Shown here: piece by piece, positions 55,673-64,000 of the stretch
Numbering within the stretch: the stretch's first letter is position 1
How the letters are laid out: every line of letters begins with the position of its first letter
From: a bacterium 1xD8-48
Lineage (GTDB): Bacteria; Bacillota; Clostridia; Lachnospirales; Lachnospiraceae
Direction of reading: 5' to 3'
Length of the DNA stretch: 64,000 nucleotides
Assembly (NCBI GenBank): GCA_009917455.1
Contig: QZDS01000015.1
Coordinates: forward strand, 1 to 64,000
Position numbers and translations under genes: made by a program
The notes under the pieces: generated by a model
Told to the model about the DNA's origin: nothing
Databases searched by the model: none
What the model saw: only the letters and a program-made list of their open reading frames with translations

Positions 55673-56218
55673 ATGAAAGCAACAGGCATTGTCAGGCGGA
55701 TAGACGACTTGGGGCGCATTGTTATACCAAAGGAAATCAGGCGGACCCTCCGCATCAGAGAAAGCGACCCGCTGGAAATTTTTACCGACAGGGAAGGCGA
55801 GATAATATTAAAAAAATATTCTCCTATTGGGGAAATGAATACATTTGCAAAGCAGTATGCGGAAAGCCTTTCGCAGGCATCGGGAAGGACGGCGCTTATC
55901 GCGGACAGGGATCAGTTCATTGCCGTTTCCGGCGGGTACAGGAGCCTTTTAGGGAAATCCATCAGCAAGGAGCTGGAGGAAAAGCTGAACAACAGGGAAA
56001 TGATTCTTGCCTCAAAGGAGGATTCGGATTTTATCCCCATTACCCAGGACGTTACGGACGACTTTACCCAGGAGGCAATAACGCCTATTATCTGCGAGGG
56101 AGATATGATTGGCGGCGTGGTGCTGATTGATAACGGTGAGAAAGGGAAGATGGGAGAAGTGGAGCAGAAGCTGATACAGTCGGCAGCCGGCTTTCTGGGA
56201 AGGCAGATGGAACAGTAA
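55673..56218 (+). CDS. spoVT: stage V sporulation protein T-like regulator
   Basis: 181 residues. N-terminal AbrB/SpoVT swapped-hairpin DNA-binding domain (MKATGIVRRIDDLGRIVIPK, IRRTLRIRESDPLEIF), then a GAF-like domain from about residue 56 to the end (IADRDQFIAVSGGYRSLLG). This two-domain build is SpoVT rather than AbrB. Controls late sporulation and spore-coat genes in relatives. GGAGG lies before the ATG. Monocistronic, closed by a terminator; its presence suggests a spore-forming lineage. Confidence 0.93.
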   Translation: MKATGIVRRIDDLGRIVIPKEIRRTLRIRESDPLEIFTDREGEIILKKYSPIGEMNTFAKQYAESLSQASGRTALIADRDQFIAVSGGYRSLLGKSISKELEEKLNNREMILASKEDSDFIPITQDVTDDFTQEAITPIICEGDMIGGVVLIDNGEKGKMGEVEQKLIQSAAGFLGRQMEQ

Positions 56219-56241
56219 ATGTGTTTTAGGGCAGACAAAAA

Positions 56242-56280
56242 AGGTATCTCAAAACGGGAAGGTTTTGCGATACCTCTTTT
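56242..56280 (+). terminator. rho-independent terminator of spoVT
   Basis: Left arm 56242-56255 and right arm 56262-56275 pair over 14 positions with one mismatch, GGGAAG loop, then CTTTT. Well-placed after the spoVT stop. Confidence 0.9.
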
Positions 56281-56347
56281 ATGCTTATATAAATATTAGA
56301 TTAAAAATGCTGTAAAAATCAAAGAAAAATTTTACAGCACTTTAATA

Positions 56348-56947
56348 TTAAATATGATACATAACAAGCGCCTCCCGGCAGACTGTCTCGCCCATCTCAT
56401 AGTAGTCTCTGGAAGTGCGGTTCAGGCGGCAGATAGCAACGCTGCGGTTGGCTTCCTTAGGTGTGTCGCTGATAAATGCAATTTCATCCGTGGCATATTC
56501 CTTATCCAAATCCGGGTCGTCCTCCTCCTCGTAAAAGGGGTCGAAAAGCAGAACCCTCTCGCCCTCAAGTCCGGTCAGAAGGACATAATGGCCCACGTCG
56601 AGATAGAGATACAGAACCACCACGCCTCCCTTTTCAAGAGCCTGCCATATTGGGCTTCCGGGTGTAAGGCTCACGGTATCCCCGGAGTAATGCTCGCAGC
56701 GGAGCGGAAAGTTTTTCCTTTCGCTGAAATGATTGAGCCAGCAGGTCATGTAGCTCATAGCAGCGGGCGAGGTACCGTGCTTGCAGAGCTCGCCCGCTTC
56801 ATTATATGTATCCATGCAGTAGAGCATGATAAATTTCACAAGGTCGGGAAAAATCTCCTCCCGCTCAAAGAGATAGCGGATGCCGTTTAATATGGAAACG
56901 GGGCCGCAGTCGTATTCGGTGGTCTGATAGTTCAGTAAGTTTTTCAT
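56348..56947 (-). CDS. C39-like cysteine peptidase family protein
   Basis: 199 residues. The N terminus NYQTTEYDCGPVSILNGIR carries the C39-type nucleophile Cys 14 after a Gln (oxyanion), with His in VGHYVLLTG and Asp in LFDPFYEE completing a papain-like triad. No signal peptide, so cytoplasmic. Stand-alone C39-like proteins are of unknown substrate; no bacteriocin or ABC exporter gene is near, so leader-peptide processing is not supported. Converges on spoVT. Confidence 0.82.
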   Translation of the reverse strand: MKNLLNYQTTEYDCGPVSILNGIRYLFEREEIFPDLVKFIMLYCMDTYNEAGELCKHGTSPAAMSYMTCWLNHFSERKNFPLRCEHYSGDTVSLTPGSPIWQALEKGGVVVLYLYLDVGHYVLLTGLEGERVLLFDPFYEEEDDPDLDKEYATDEIAFISDTPKEANRSVAICRLNRTSRDYYEMGETVCREALVMYHI

Positions 56948-57380
56948 TGAGGTACTCCATTAAAATGTTTAAAAGTATATGCAAAGTGATTGTAATATAC
57001 TGCTGTTTGCGGGATTTGTCAAGAATGAGGTTTTGCGCATCACCGGAATCTGAAAATTGATTCCCTGGCTATGCAAAAGCGTACTATGCCCGCAATCTGC
57101 CGCTCAATTTAAAAATAAAATACTGCTTATAATACCGGCGTAAAACACAGATACTTTCATATATGAAGTTTTACAGAGGCTTCGCGGAAGTTTTTTTAAA
57201 TTTAGTTTGGAGAATATTGACATTTCGACCCTGTAACAGTATAATGAACCAACTGTTAAAAAATCAGCATCGGACGTGAAATGCGCCTGGTGCTGTATTA
57301 AAGAGGAGAGAATTATTTGTGTCTGCGCTGCGTCCACAATCTCCGCAAATAAAAAGAGCAGTGAGGAAGTGAGGGATACT
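56948..57380. other. intergenic region and leader of the peptide transporter operon
   Basis: No gene. Holds the upstream region of the C39-like gene, a T7 run after a short CTTC/GAAG stem near 57177-57197, the consensus promoter at 57217, and a leader of about 130 bases before the lipoprotein ATG. No known riboswitch was recognised in the leader. Confidence 0.5.
57217..57245 (+). promoter_or_regulatory. consensus sigma-A promoter of the peptide ABC operon
   Basis: TTGACA (57217-57222), 17-base spacer, TATAAT (57240-57245): exact consensus at both hexamers. Confidence 0.92.
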
Positions 57381-59075
57381 ATGAAGAAATCAATCAAAAG
57401 CATTATCAGCCTTCTGATGGTACTGGCATTTACACTGGCTATGGCCGGCTGCGGAAATTCCGACAACAATCAGGGCGATACAATAAATGAGACACAGGGT
57501 GAAACAGTGGGAGGCAGTACGGGCGAAGAAAATGAAGGTAACGGAGGAGCCGCACAGGCAGCGCCCGGAGAAAAAATTGTAAACGTAGGCGTTACGGATT
57601 CCCTTGGCGGCATCAACCCTTTTGCCATTGACCAGACGGAAATAAACAAGTATGCGGTGGGACTTATGTTCCTGCCGTTAGTGGAGCTTGACAAGGACCT
57701 GAATTTCCAGAATATGCTGGCAGATTCTATTACAACAGAGGACAATATTCATTTTACAGTGCATATTGATGAAAAGGCAACCTGGTCGGACGGAACGCCT
57801 GTAACGGCTGCCGACGTAGAATATACCGTGCGCCGCCTGGCAAGCCCTGTTGTAAACAACACGACGCTGATGCTTTATGCCTTTGAGGGTGTGGGCGACG
57901 ACGGCTATGTGGAAGAGGGCGCGGAGAGCGTGGAAGGAATCCGGATTATTGACGACAAGACGGTTCAGTTTATTTCCAAATATCCTATGGCGCTTACCAC
58001 CTTTGAAAATACCTATGCCAGATATCTTCACACGATGCCGAAGCATATCATCGAGAAGTTCGGCGAGGCGGAGCTGACCACGGCTGACTGGTTCAACCAC
58101 CCTGACGTCATCAGCGGCCCGTATTTTCTGACAGATTATGATAACGACCATTATATTTCCTATACGGCGAATGCCGACTACTGGAAAGGCGCGCCCAGGA
58201 TTGACAAATTAAATATCAGAATTGTGGACGCCAGCCAGATTTATGCAGGACTTCAGTCGGGGGAAATCGACATTACCCATCACACAATGACGGCAGTGCC
58301 CCAGGAGGACTTTGAAAGTATAGAAGCTCTTGAAAATGTGGAAACTGTATATGGAGCGCCAATCACCAACCAGTCCGCATTTATCCAGACGGCAAATATT
58401 CCCGATGCAAAAGTGCGTCAGGCGCTTGTTTATGCAATCGACAGGCAGCAGCTTGTGGACCAGCTTTTAAAAGGACACGGAGAAGTGGTAGACGGTTTCC
58501 TTTCATCGGCAAGCCCGTTCTTTGACGAGAGTGTTACCCCGATTCCCTATGACCCGGAAAAGGCAAAGGCGCTTCTTGAGGAGGCCGGATGGGACGGTTC
58601 TCAGACACTGCGTTTTTACGTTAATTCGGGAGACAACACCTTTGTAAACGGCGCGCAGGTTCTGGTGGCTCAGTGGGCCGCTGTGGGAATCAAGGTGGAA
58701 GTTCAGACAGTCGATTTGGCTACTCTTATGACGATTGCGGGAACCACGGATTACGACATTCTTGCGGTTCAGTACACATATGCGCCGGTTGACCCTTATC
58801 CGGATGTGGACTGGCTCCTTGGCGGGGAGGGAAGCTGGACCGGTTATTCCAGCGAAACCATCAGAGACGCGCTGGTGAAAACCCAGGAGACCAGCGATGT
58901 GGAAGAGATTAAGGCTTTATATTCAATTGTAGATAAAACCGTCCAGGAGGATGTTCCCATGTTCTCCGCATATATTATCAGCGCCCAGGGAGCGGTAAGC
59001 AATCGCTTAAGCGGCGCGCAGCCCAGCGCGTACGGCTTCTTTAACGACGTGCATAACTGGGACGTTGCAGAATAA
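57381..59075 (+). CDS. peptide/nickel-type ABC transporter substrate-binding lipoprotein
   Basis: 564 residues. Lipobox AMAGC with Cys 24, acidic linker of 40 residues, then a family 5 solute-binding (DppA/OppA) domain: FTVHIDEKATWSDGTPVTAAD, VRQALVYAIDRQQLVDQLLKGHG, YDPEKAKALLEEAGWDG (shown as key parts). Binds di- or oligopeptides outside the cell. ATG 57381 has GAGGGA upstream; the frame extension to 57276 lacks a signal peptide start. First gene of a five-gene importer operon ending near an amidohydrolase. Confidence 0.92.
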   Translation: MKKSIKSIISLLMVLAFTLAMAGCGNSDNNQGDTINETQGETVGGSTGEENEGNGGAAQAAPGEKIVNVGVTDSLGGINPFAIDQTEINKYAVGLMFLPLVELDKDLNFQNMLADSITTEDNIHFTVHIDEKATWSDGTPVTAADVEYTVRRLASPVVNNTTLMLYAFEGVGDDGYVEEGAESVEGIRIIDDKTVQFISKYPMALTTFENTYARYLHTMPKHIIEKFGEAELTTADWFNHPDVISGPYFLTDYDNDHYISYTANADYWKGAPRIDKLNIRIVDASQIYAGLQSGEIDITHHTMTAVPQEDFESIEALENVETVYGAPITNQSAFIQTANIPDAKVRQALVYAIDRQQLVDQLLKGHGEVVDGFLSSASPFFDESVTPIPYDPEKAKALLEEAGWDGSQTLRFYVNSGDNTFVNGAQVLVAQWAAVGIKVEVQTVDLATLMTIAGTTDYDILAVQYTYAPVDPYPDVDWLLGGEGSWTGYSSETIRDALVKTQETSDVEEIKALYSIVDKTVQEDVPMFSAYIISAQGAVSNRLSGAQPSAYGFFNDVHNWDVAE

Positions 59076-59141
59076 TCAGCATTATTGCTTTGTATGGAAG
59101 TGCGCCGGGAATGCAGGTGCACATGTAGGTGAGGAAATGCG

Positions 59142-60128
59142 ATGTCACATTTACTGGAAGTACAGGGGCTGACTACTACCTTTAAAGGCGACTATGGAAA
59201 AACCATCAGTGTGGACCATATTCATTTTCATGTGGACGAAGGAGAGGTTGTCTGCATTGTAGGGGAGTCGGGATGTGGAAAAAGTGTAACCTCGCTGTCA
59301 ATTATGGGATTGTTAGGAAGGGGCGGAGCTGTCACTGACGGCTCTGTCCTGTTTGACAGTAAGAACCTTCTTTCCATGACGGAAAAGGAGTTTGATAAGA
59401 TTCGCGGAAACGAAATTACCATGATTTTTCAGGACCCGCTTACATCCTTAAATCCTGTTTTTACAGTGGGGAGTCAGATAACAGAGAGTATCAGAACGCA
59501 TATGCATCTTTCAAAAGAGGATGCGGCAAAGAGGGCGGAGGCGCTTCTTACAAGAGTGGGGATGCCGGACGCTCATGGAACAATGAAGAAGTATCCCCAC
59601 ACCCTTTCCGGCGGAATGCGCCAGAGGGTAATGATTGCAATGGCATTATCCTGTAATCCGAGGCTCCTTATTGCGGACGAGCCCACAACGGCGCTGGACG
59701 TGACGATTCAGGCGCAGATTATGGAGCTGCTTGGGCAGCTGCAGAAAGAAACGGGAATGTCCATGATTTTAATTACCCATGATATCGGCCTGGTTGCCAA
59801 TACGGCGGACCGGGTTCTTGTCATGTATGCGGGACAGATTATAGAGGAAGCGCCGGTAAAGGAACTGTTTGAAAACCCCGGACATCCTTATACTATGGCT
59901 CTTCTGGATACGGTTCCAACTATACGGGACAGCGCGGACAGGCAGCTTTTTGCCATACCGGGCATTGTACCGGAAAACTACGACGGTATTACGGGATGCC
60001 GCTTTGCAGAGCGCTGCAGATACCGCAGAGCCGAGTGCGCCAATCCGCAGAAAGACTATGAATTTGGCCCCCGTCATGTGGCAAAATGCGTGGTGATGAA
60101 AGAAGGGGGGATAATCAATGAAAGATAA
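59142..60128 (+). CDS. peptide ABC transporter ATP-binding protein (DppD-like)
   Basis: 328 residues. Walker A GESGCGKS, signature [15 protein letters not shown], Walker [13 protein letters not shown], switch ITHDIGLV; the C-terminal oligopeptide-permease extension has the Cys cluster [14 protein letters not shown]. Powers import with the DppF-like protein encoded next, whose start overlaps its end by 11 bases. GGTGAGG before the ATG. Confidence 0.94.
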   Translation: MSHLLEVQGLTTTFKGDYGKTISVDHIHFHVDEGEVVCIVGESGCGKSVTSLSIMGLLGRGGAVTDGSVLFDSKNLLSMTEKEFDKIRGNEITMIFQDPLTSLNPVFTVGSQITESIRTHMHLSKEDAAKRAEALLTRVGMPDAHGTMKKYPHTLSGGMRQRVMIAMALSCNPRLLIADEPTTALDVTIQAQIMELLGQLQKETGMSMILITHDIGLVANTADRVLVMYAGQIIEEAPVKELFENPGHPYTMALLDTVPTIRDSADRQLFAIPGIVPENYDGITGCRFAERCRYRRAECANPQKDYEFGPRHVAKCVVMKEGGIINER

Positions 60129-61116
60129 ATCGAACATCCCTCTGATTCAGGCTGAAAATTTAAAGGTATATTATCCCATAAAGGGAGGAATCATCAATCA
60201 TACAACCGGCTATGTGAAAGCGGTGGACGGGATAAATTTTTCCATTATGGAAGGTGAAACCCTGGGGCTTGTGGGAGAATCCGGCTGTGGGAAATCCACT
60301 ATCGGAAGACAGCTGGTGGGGCTTGAAAATCCTACGGAAGGAAAGATTTACTATCAGGGAACGAATCTTGCCGGACTGAAAAAAGCGGAAATGCAGAAAA
60401 TAAGGACACAGCTTCAAATGGTGTTTCAGGATCCTTATTCGTCCTTAAACCCGAGAAAGCATATCTTTGAAATTCTGGCCCAGCCCATGCTGTACCATGG
60501 AATCGCCGCAAAAGATACGGTGGAAAAAGATATTCTGAAGATTCTGGATATGGTGGGACTTTCAAGAAACGTGCTTGGACGGTATCCCCATGAATTTTCC
60601 GGCGGACAGAGACAGCGAATCGGAATCGCAAAGGCGCTTTCCTTAAATCCGAAATTTATCGTCTGCGACGAGCCGGTCAGCGCCCTGGACGTATCCATAC
60701 AGGCGCAAATCCTGAACCTGTTAAAGAGCCTGCAAAAAGAGCTGCATCTCACGTTGCTTTTCGTGGGTCACGGCCTTGGCGCGGTAAATTATGTCAGCGA
60801 CAGAATCGCCGTCATGTATCTGGGCAAAATAGTGGAAACAGGCGAAACGAAAGAAATTTTTAACCATCCGGTTCATCCGTATACAAAGGCGCTTTTAAAT
60901 GCCGTGCCGGTGCCTGACCCGAAAGAAAGAGAAAAGGCCCGCAGCCTTCTGGAGGGAGAAATCGGGGACAGTACCAATCCCCCGGCAGGCTGCCGTTTTC
61001 ATCCAAGATGCCCCTGCGCCACGGAAATCTGCGGGCAGAGGGAGCCGGCGCTTTCGGAGGTGCGGCCGGGCTCCGGACACGAAGCCGCCTGCCCTATCGT
61101 TGGAGAAAGGGCATAG
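60118..61116 (+). CDS. peptide ABC transporter ATP-binding protein (DppF-like)
   Basis: 332 residues. Walker [10 protein letters not shown], signature FSGGQRQRIGIAKAL, Walker B FIVCDEPVSALD. The usual switch His is present in VGHGLGAV rather than the more common THDL. C-terminal extension CRFHPRCPCATEIC. Partner of the DppD-like ATPase, with overlapping genes. GAAGGGGGG lies before the ATG. Confidence 0.94.
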   Translation: MKDKSNIPLIQAENLKVYYPIKGGIINHTTGYVKAVDGINFSIMEGETLGLVGESGCGKSTIGRQLVGLENPTEGKIYYQGTNLAGLKKAEMQKIRTQLQMVFQDPYSSLNPRKHIFEILAQPMLYHGIAAKDTVEKDILKILDMVGLSRNVLGRYPHEFSGGQRQRIGIAKALSLNPKFIVCDEPVSALDVSIQAQILNLLKSLQKELHLTLLFVGHGLGAVNYVSDRIAVMYLGKIVETGETKEIFNHPVHPYTKALLNAVPVPDPKEREKARSLLEGEIGDSTNPPAGCRFHPRCPCATEICGQREPALSEVRPGSGHEAACPIVGERA

Positions 61117-61141
61117 CGGAACTGGAATAGGAGGACCTGAA

Positions 61142-62089
61142 TTGGGTAAGTACATTATTAAAAGAATTTTAATTGCCATTCCCGTGCTGATTGGAATTAC
61201 TGTGATAGATTACGCCATCATGTGCATGGCGGGAAGCCCTCTGGAAATGCTTCAGGGGCCGAGAGTATCGGAAGCCGCCGTGGAGGCGCGGAAAATCGCA
61301 CTGGGTCTGGACAAGCCTTTTTATATACAGTATTTTGTGTGGCTGGGGCAGCTTTTGCATGGAAATATGGGCTATTCCATTAAATCCTACCAGTCGGTCA
61401 GTGAAATGATAGGAAGCCATTTAGGGCCAACCCTTCTCCTTATGGGCGTGTCCCTTCTGGTGAGCCTTCTTATGGCGGTTCCGGCGGGGATTTACAGCGC
61501 CGTTCACCAGTATTCAAAGGGAGACTACGCGGTGGTTACTTTTTCCTTTTTGGGAAGCAGTATACCGGGCTTTTTCTTATCCCTGCTTTTGATTTATGTT
61601 TTTACGGTAAAGCTTGGCTGGCTTCCGTCAAGCGGCATGACTACGCTGGGGACGGAAGGCGGTTTTTCGGACGTTGCAAGGCACATGGTAATGCCGGTGA
61701 TTGTGCTGGCCACTTCTATGGCCGGAAGTAATATCAGATACATCAGAAGCGCCGTGCTTGAAATTCTCCAGCAGGATTATCTGCGGACTGCACGGGCTAA
61801 AGGAATCGGACGTTTTAAAGTGATTAACAAGCATGCCCTGCGCAACGCGCTGGTGCCTATCGTTACGGTAATCGGTATGGAGATTCCCGTACTTTTCGGC
61901 GGAGCCGTGATTATCGAGCAGGTATTTTCGTGGCCGGGACTGGGACTTATGACAATGAGCGCAATCACCAGCCGGGATTATCCCGTGATTATGGGCGTGT
62001 GCCTTTTATCGGCGGTGGTGGTGCTTGTGGCAAATCTGGTCACAGACATTATGTATGCGCTGGTAGACCCCACAATTCAGTTGGATTAG
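61142..62089 (+). CDS. peptide ABC transporter permease (DppB-like)
   Basis: 315 residues, six membrane helices, DppB layout: N-terminal YIIKRILIAIPVLIGITVI, EAA loop YLRTARAKGIGRFKVINKHAL. The open frame reaches back into the ATPase gene, but AGGAGG at 61129-61134 sits 7 bases before a TTG codon at 61142 that begins LGKYIIKRIL, so a TTG start is called. Forms the membrane pore with the DppC-like protein. Confidence 0.92.
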   Translation: MGKYIIKRILIAIPVLIGITVIDYAIMCMAGSPLEMLQGPRVSEAAVEARKIALGLDKPFYIQYFVWLGQLLHGNMGYSIKSYQSVSEMIGSHLGPTLLLMGVSLLVSLLMAVPAGIYSAVHQYSKGDYAVVTFSFLGSSIPGFFLSLLLIYVFTVKLGWLPSSGMTTLGTEGGFSDVARHMVMPVIVLATSMAGSNIRYIRSAVLEILQQDYLRTARAKGIGRFKVINKHALRNALVPIVTVIGMEIPVLFGGAVIIEQVFSWPGLGLMTMSAITSRDYPVIMGVCLLSAVVVLVANLVTDIMYALVDPTIQLD

Positions 62090-62099
62090 GAGGGGCGGT

Positions 62100-63041
62100 A
62101 TGAGACGGGATTTTACTTCAAAGAAAAAGTGGGAAATAAACGGGATTTCGGGCTTTGACGCAAAGAAGGAGACGGAAGGAGGGGCGGATATAGCCAATGA
62201 AAGCTATTTACAGACCGTCTTCCGGCGGTTCCGCCGCCATCATCTTGCGTTGATAAGCCTGATAGTACTGACTGTTCTCTGCGGGGCCGCGCTTCTTGCG
62301 CCGATAATTGCACCCTATGAGCCGGACGAGATTGTGGGTACTTTCAGCGGCGCGCCCAGTAAGGAATTCTGGCTGGGAACGGACCAGATAGGCCGGGACG
62401 TATTCAGCAGGCTTTTGTACGCCATGCGGATATCGCTGCTGGTGGGAGTCATGGCGACTTTAATTTCAACGGTAGTGGGCGTGATTCTGGGGCTGGCTGC
62501 CGGGTATTTCGGCGGCGTGGCGGATATGGTGATTATGCGCTTTACGGATATGGTGATGTCCTTTCCCTATATTCTGCTGGTTTTAGTGGCGGCTGCTATT
62601 TTTAAGCCGGGACTCTGGAATATCATATTGATTCTGGGCTTTGTGGACTGGCCGGGAATTGCAAGGCTGGTGCGGGGAAATGTGCTGAATCTCCGGGAGA
62701 CGAATTTCATCAAGGGAAATATCGTGGCAGGAATGCCCCTTCGGCATATTTTGTTTTCGGAAATTTTACCGAACACGGTAGCGCCGATTCTGGTGTATGC
62801 CACTTCGGTTCTGGCTCTGTCCATGCTGGACGAGGCGGCGCTCAGCTTTTTGGGGCAGGGAGTACAACCGCCCACGCCAAGCCTGGGAAATATGTTAAAC
62901 GGCGCCCAGTCCCTGACTGTGCTTACCAAACAGCCCTGGCTCTGGATTCCTCCGGGACTTTTGATTGTGGTGCTGGTGATGGCGATTAATTTTATCGGGG
63001 ACGCGCTGAGAGATGCGTTGGACCCTAACAGCGGGAGATAA
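62100..63041 (+). CDS. peptide ABC transporter permease (DppC-like)
   Basis: 313 residues. N-terminal cytoplasmic stretch of about 45 residues, then six helices; conserved YEPDEI and GTDQIGRDVFSRLLYAMRISL, EAA-type loop NFIKGNIVAGMPLRHILFSE. GAGGGGCGG before the ATG, 10 bases after the DppB-like stop. Completes the importer. Confidence 0.93.
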   Translation: MRRDFTSKKKWEINGISGFDAKKETEGGADIANESYLQTVFRRFRRHHLALISLIVLTVLCGAALLAPIIAPYEPDEIVGTFSGAPSKEFWLGTDQIGRDVFSRLLYAMRISLLVGVMATLISTVVGVILGLAAGYFGGVADMVIMRFTDMVMSFPYILLVLVAAAIFKPGLWNIILILGFVDWPGIARLVRGNVLNLRETNFIKGNIVAGMPLRHILFSEILPNTVAPILVYATSVLALSMLDEAALSFLGQGVQPPTPSLGNMLNGAQSLTVLTKQPWLWIPPGLLIVVLVMAINFIGDALRDALDPNSGR

Positions 63042-63176
63042 TTTTATATAGCTATTTGCAAGTTTAATACGCTCTGTGAGGAAAAAAGTATTAACTTTTC
63101 GAAGGCGCTGCAGGATGCTTTGCTGACAAAAATACAGTCATTATAAGCAGAGGGTGGCAGTGAAAGGTGAAAACGA

Positions 63177-64000
63177 ATGGAAAATCATAAGAATTTGGAA
63201 AAGAAATTAGCGGAATGGTTCGAGTGGTTTCACCGCCATCCGGAACTCTCCTATGAGGAGTACGAAACTACGGATAAGATTCGTGAGGTTCTTACAGAAG
63301 CGGGAGTGGAAATCCTGCCATGTGCTCTGGAGACAGGGCTTGTGGCTATAGTGAGAGGTGCAAAAGAAGGGCCGGTACAGGCCCTTCGCTGCGATATAGA
63401 CGCCCTGCCAATCCGTGAGGAGACGAATCTGGCCTATGCTTCCGAATACGAAGGGAAAATGCATGCATGTGGGCATGATTTTCATATTACGGCGGGAATC
63501 GGATGTGCCGTTTTGCTGAATGAGAGAAAGGATGAACTTGCCGGGACGGTAAAAATTATTTTTCAGCCCGGGGAGGAAAGCTCTCTCGGCGCGCTCAAGG
63601 TGCTGGAAACTGACGTGATGGAGGACGTGGAGCGGATTTGGGGACTTCACGCGGATCCTACCAACGAAGCCGGGACGCTCGGAATCAGAGAAGGCTATGT
63701 GACGGCGGCGGTGGACAGGTTCGTGATTACCGTAAAAGGCGTGGGCTGTCACGGGGCGCATCCGGACGATGGGGTTGACCCGATTCCGGCAGCGGCAGGA
63801 ATTATTCAGGCTTTGCAGACGATTGTTACCAGAAATATTAATGCCTTTCATCCGGCGCTTATCAGCGTTACCAGATTAACGGCAGGGAATACGTGGAATG
63901 TCATACCGGAGGAGGCGGTTCTGGAAGGGACTGTACGCACCATGAGCCTGGAGGACAGGATTTTATTTGAACGGCGGCTTCGGGAAATTGCGAAGGGAAC
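63177..64000 (+). CDS. M20 family amidohydrolase, cut by window end
   Basis: First 274 codons of a longer gene (family length about 390). N-terminal FHRHPELSYEEYET, metal-binding HACGHDFH with the M20D Cys, catalytic PGEESSLGAL, and the dimerisation-domain start. Such enzymes remove acyl groups from N-acyl amino acids or hydrolyse small peptides in the cytoplasm. AAAGGTG 7-8 bases before ATG 63177. It follows the peptide importer by 135 bases, so it probably processes imported N-acyl amino acids or dipeptides. The end is outside the window. Confidence 0.9.
   Translation, partial: MENHKNLEKKLAEWFEWFHRHPELSYEEYETTDKIREVLTEAGVEILPCALETGLVAIVRGAKEGPVQALRCDIDALPIREETNLAYASEYEGKMHACGHDFHITAGIGCAVLLNERKDELAGTVKIIFQPGEESSLGALKVLETDVMEDVERIWGLHADPTNEAGTLGIREGYVTAAVDRFVITVKGVGCHGAHPDDGVDPIPAAAGIIQALQTIVTRNINAFHPALISVTRLTAGNTWNVIPEEAVLEGTVRTMSLEDRILFERRLREIAKG

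Noticed and set aside
57252-57380. Riboswitch in the peptide transporter leader
   Set aside because: The leader shows no conserved core of a riboswitch class I know; only a plain untranslated region is supported.

Overview
The window reads as chromosome of a gut-type Lachnospiraceae bacterium (Clostridia, Firmicutes). The reasons are strong AGGAGG ribosome sites, consensus sigma-A promoters with 17-base spacers, a sporulation regulator (SpoVT), a CIRCE-controlled hrcA-grpE-dnaK-dnaJ operon, YesM/YesN-type two-component pairs, DUF6465 and DUF6056 family proteins, and many intracellular phosphorylases and glycoside hydrolases. The species cannot be named from sequence alone. No rRNA, tRNA or CRISPR array was seen.

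Layout. 1-1404: 5'-truncated beta-glucuronidase. 1.8-8.3 kb: a mannan-oligosaccharide phosphorolysis operon (GH130 phosphorylase, 2-epimerase, second GH130, ManA) running into an aminotransferase and UppP. 8.4-9.0 kb: a Lys/Ala-rich DUF6465 protein. 9.05-14.3 kb: the class I heat-shock operon. 14.4-19.0 kb: housekeeping and hypothetical genes (TPR-like protein, VanW protein, AIR-synthase-like protein, N-truncated TetR, flavodoxin). 19.1-22.9 kb (minus strand): GH112 phosphorylase, SIMPL lipoprotein, TrmL. 23.1-27.8 kb: an AT-richer islet with an 896-residue HExxH protein followed by a DisA_N-type nucleotide cyclase gene broken by one base in a T run. 27.8-32.3 kb: an AraC regulator divergent from GH51 arabinofuranosidase and GH31 alpha-xylosidase genes. 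32.3-32.75 kb: two copies, in opposite orientation, of a palindromic repeat. 32.8-37.8 kb (minus strand): OmpR-type kinase and regulator, MutS2, XRE regulator. 37.9-42.4 kb: two polytopic membrane proteins and a radical-SAM enzyme. 42.4-45.4 kb: AraC regulator, then gene debris (IS-like remnant, truncated hydroxyacid dehydrogenase) and a small anchored protein. 45.6-55.5 kb: a 1064-residue glycosyl hydrolase divergent from a sugar ABC transporter with its YesM/YesN pair. 55.7-57 kb: SpoVT and a C39-like protein. 57.2-64 kb: a dipeptide-type ABC transporter and an M20 amidohydrolase cut by the window end.

How the genes work together. The carbohydrate genes point to intracellular breakdown of imported oligosaccharides, with phosphorolysis (GH130 x2, GH112) saving ATP. 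Mannobiose is epimerised to mannosyl-glucose, cleaved to mannose-1-phosphate, and after a mutase that is not in the window enters glycolysis through ManA. The best candidate for an undescribed system is the HExxH protein plus DisA_N cyclase islet. I infer a nucleotide-second-messenger signalling or defence pair, currently interrupted by a T8-to-T7 frameshift.
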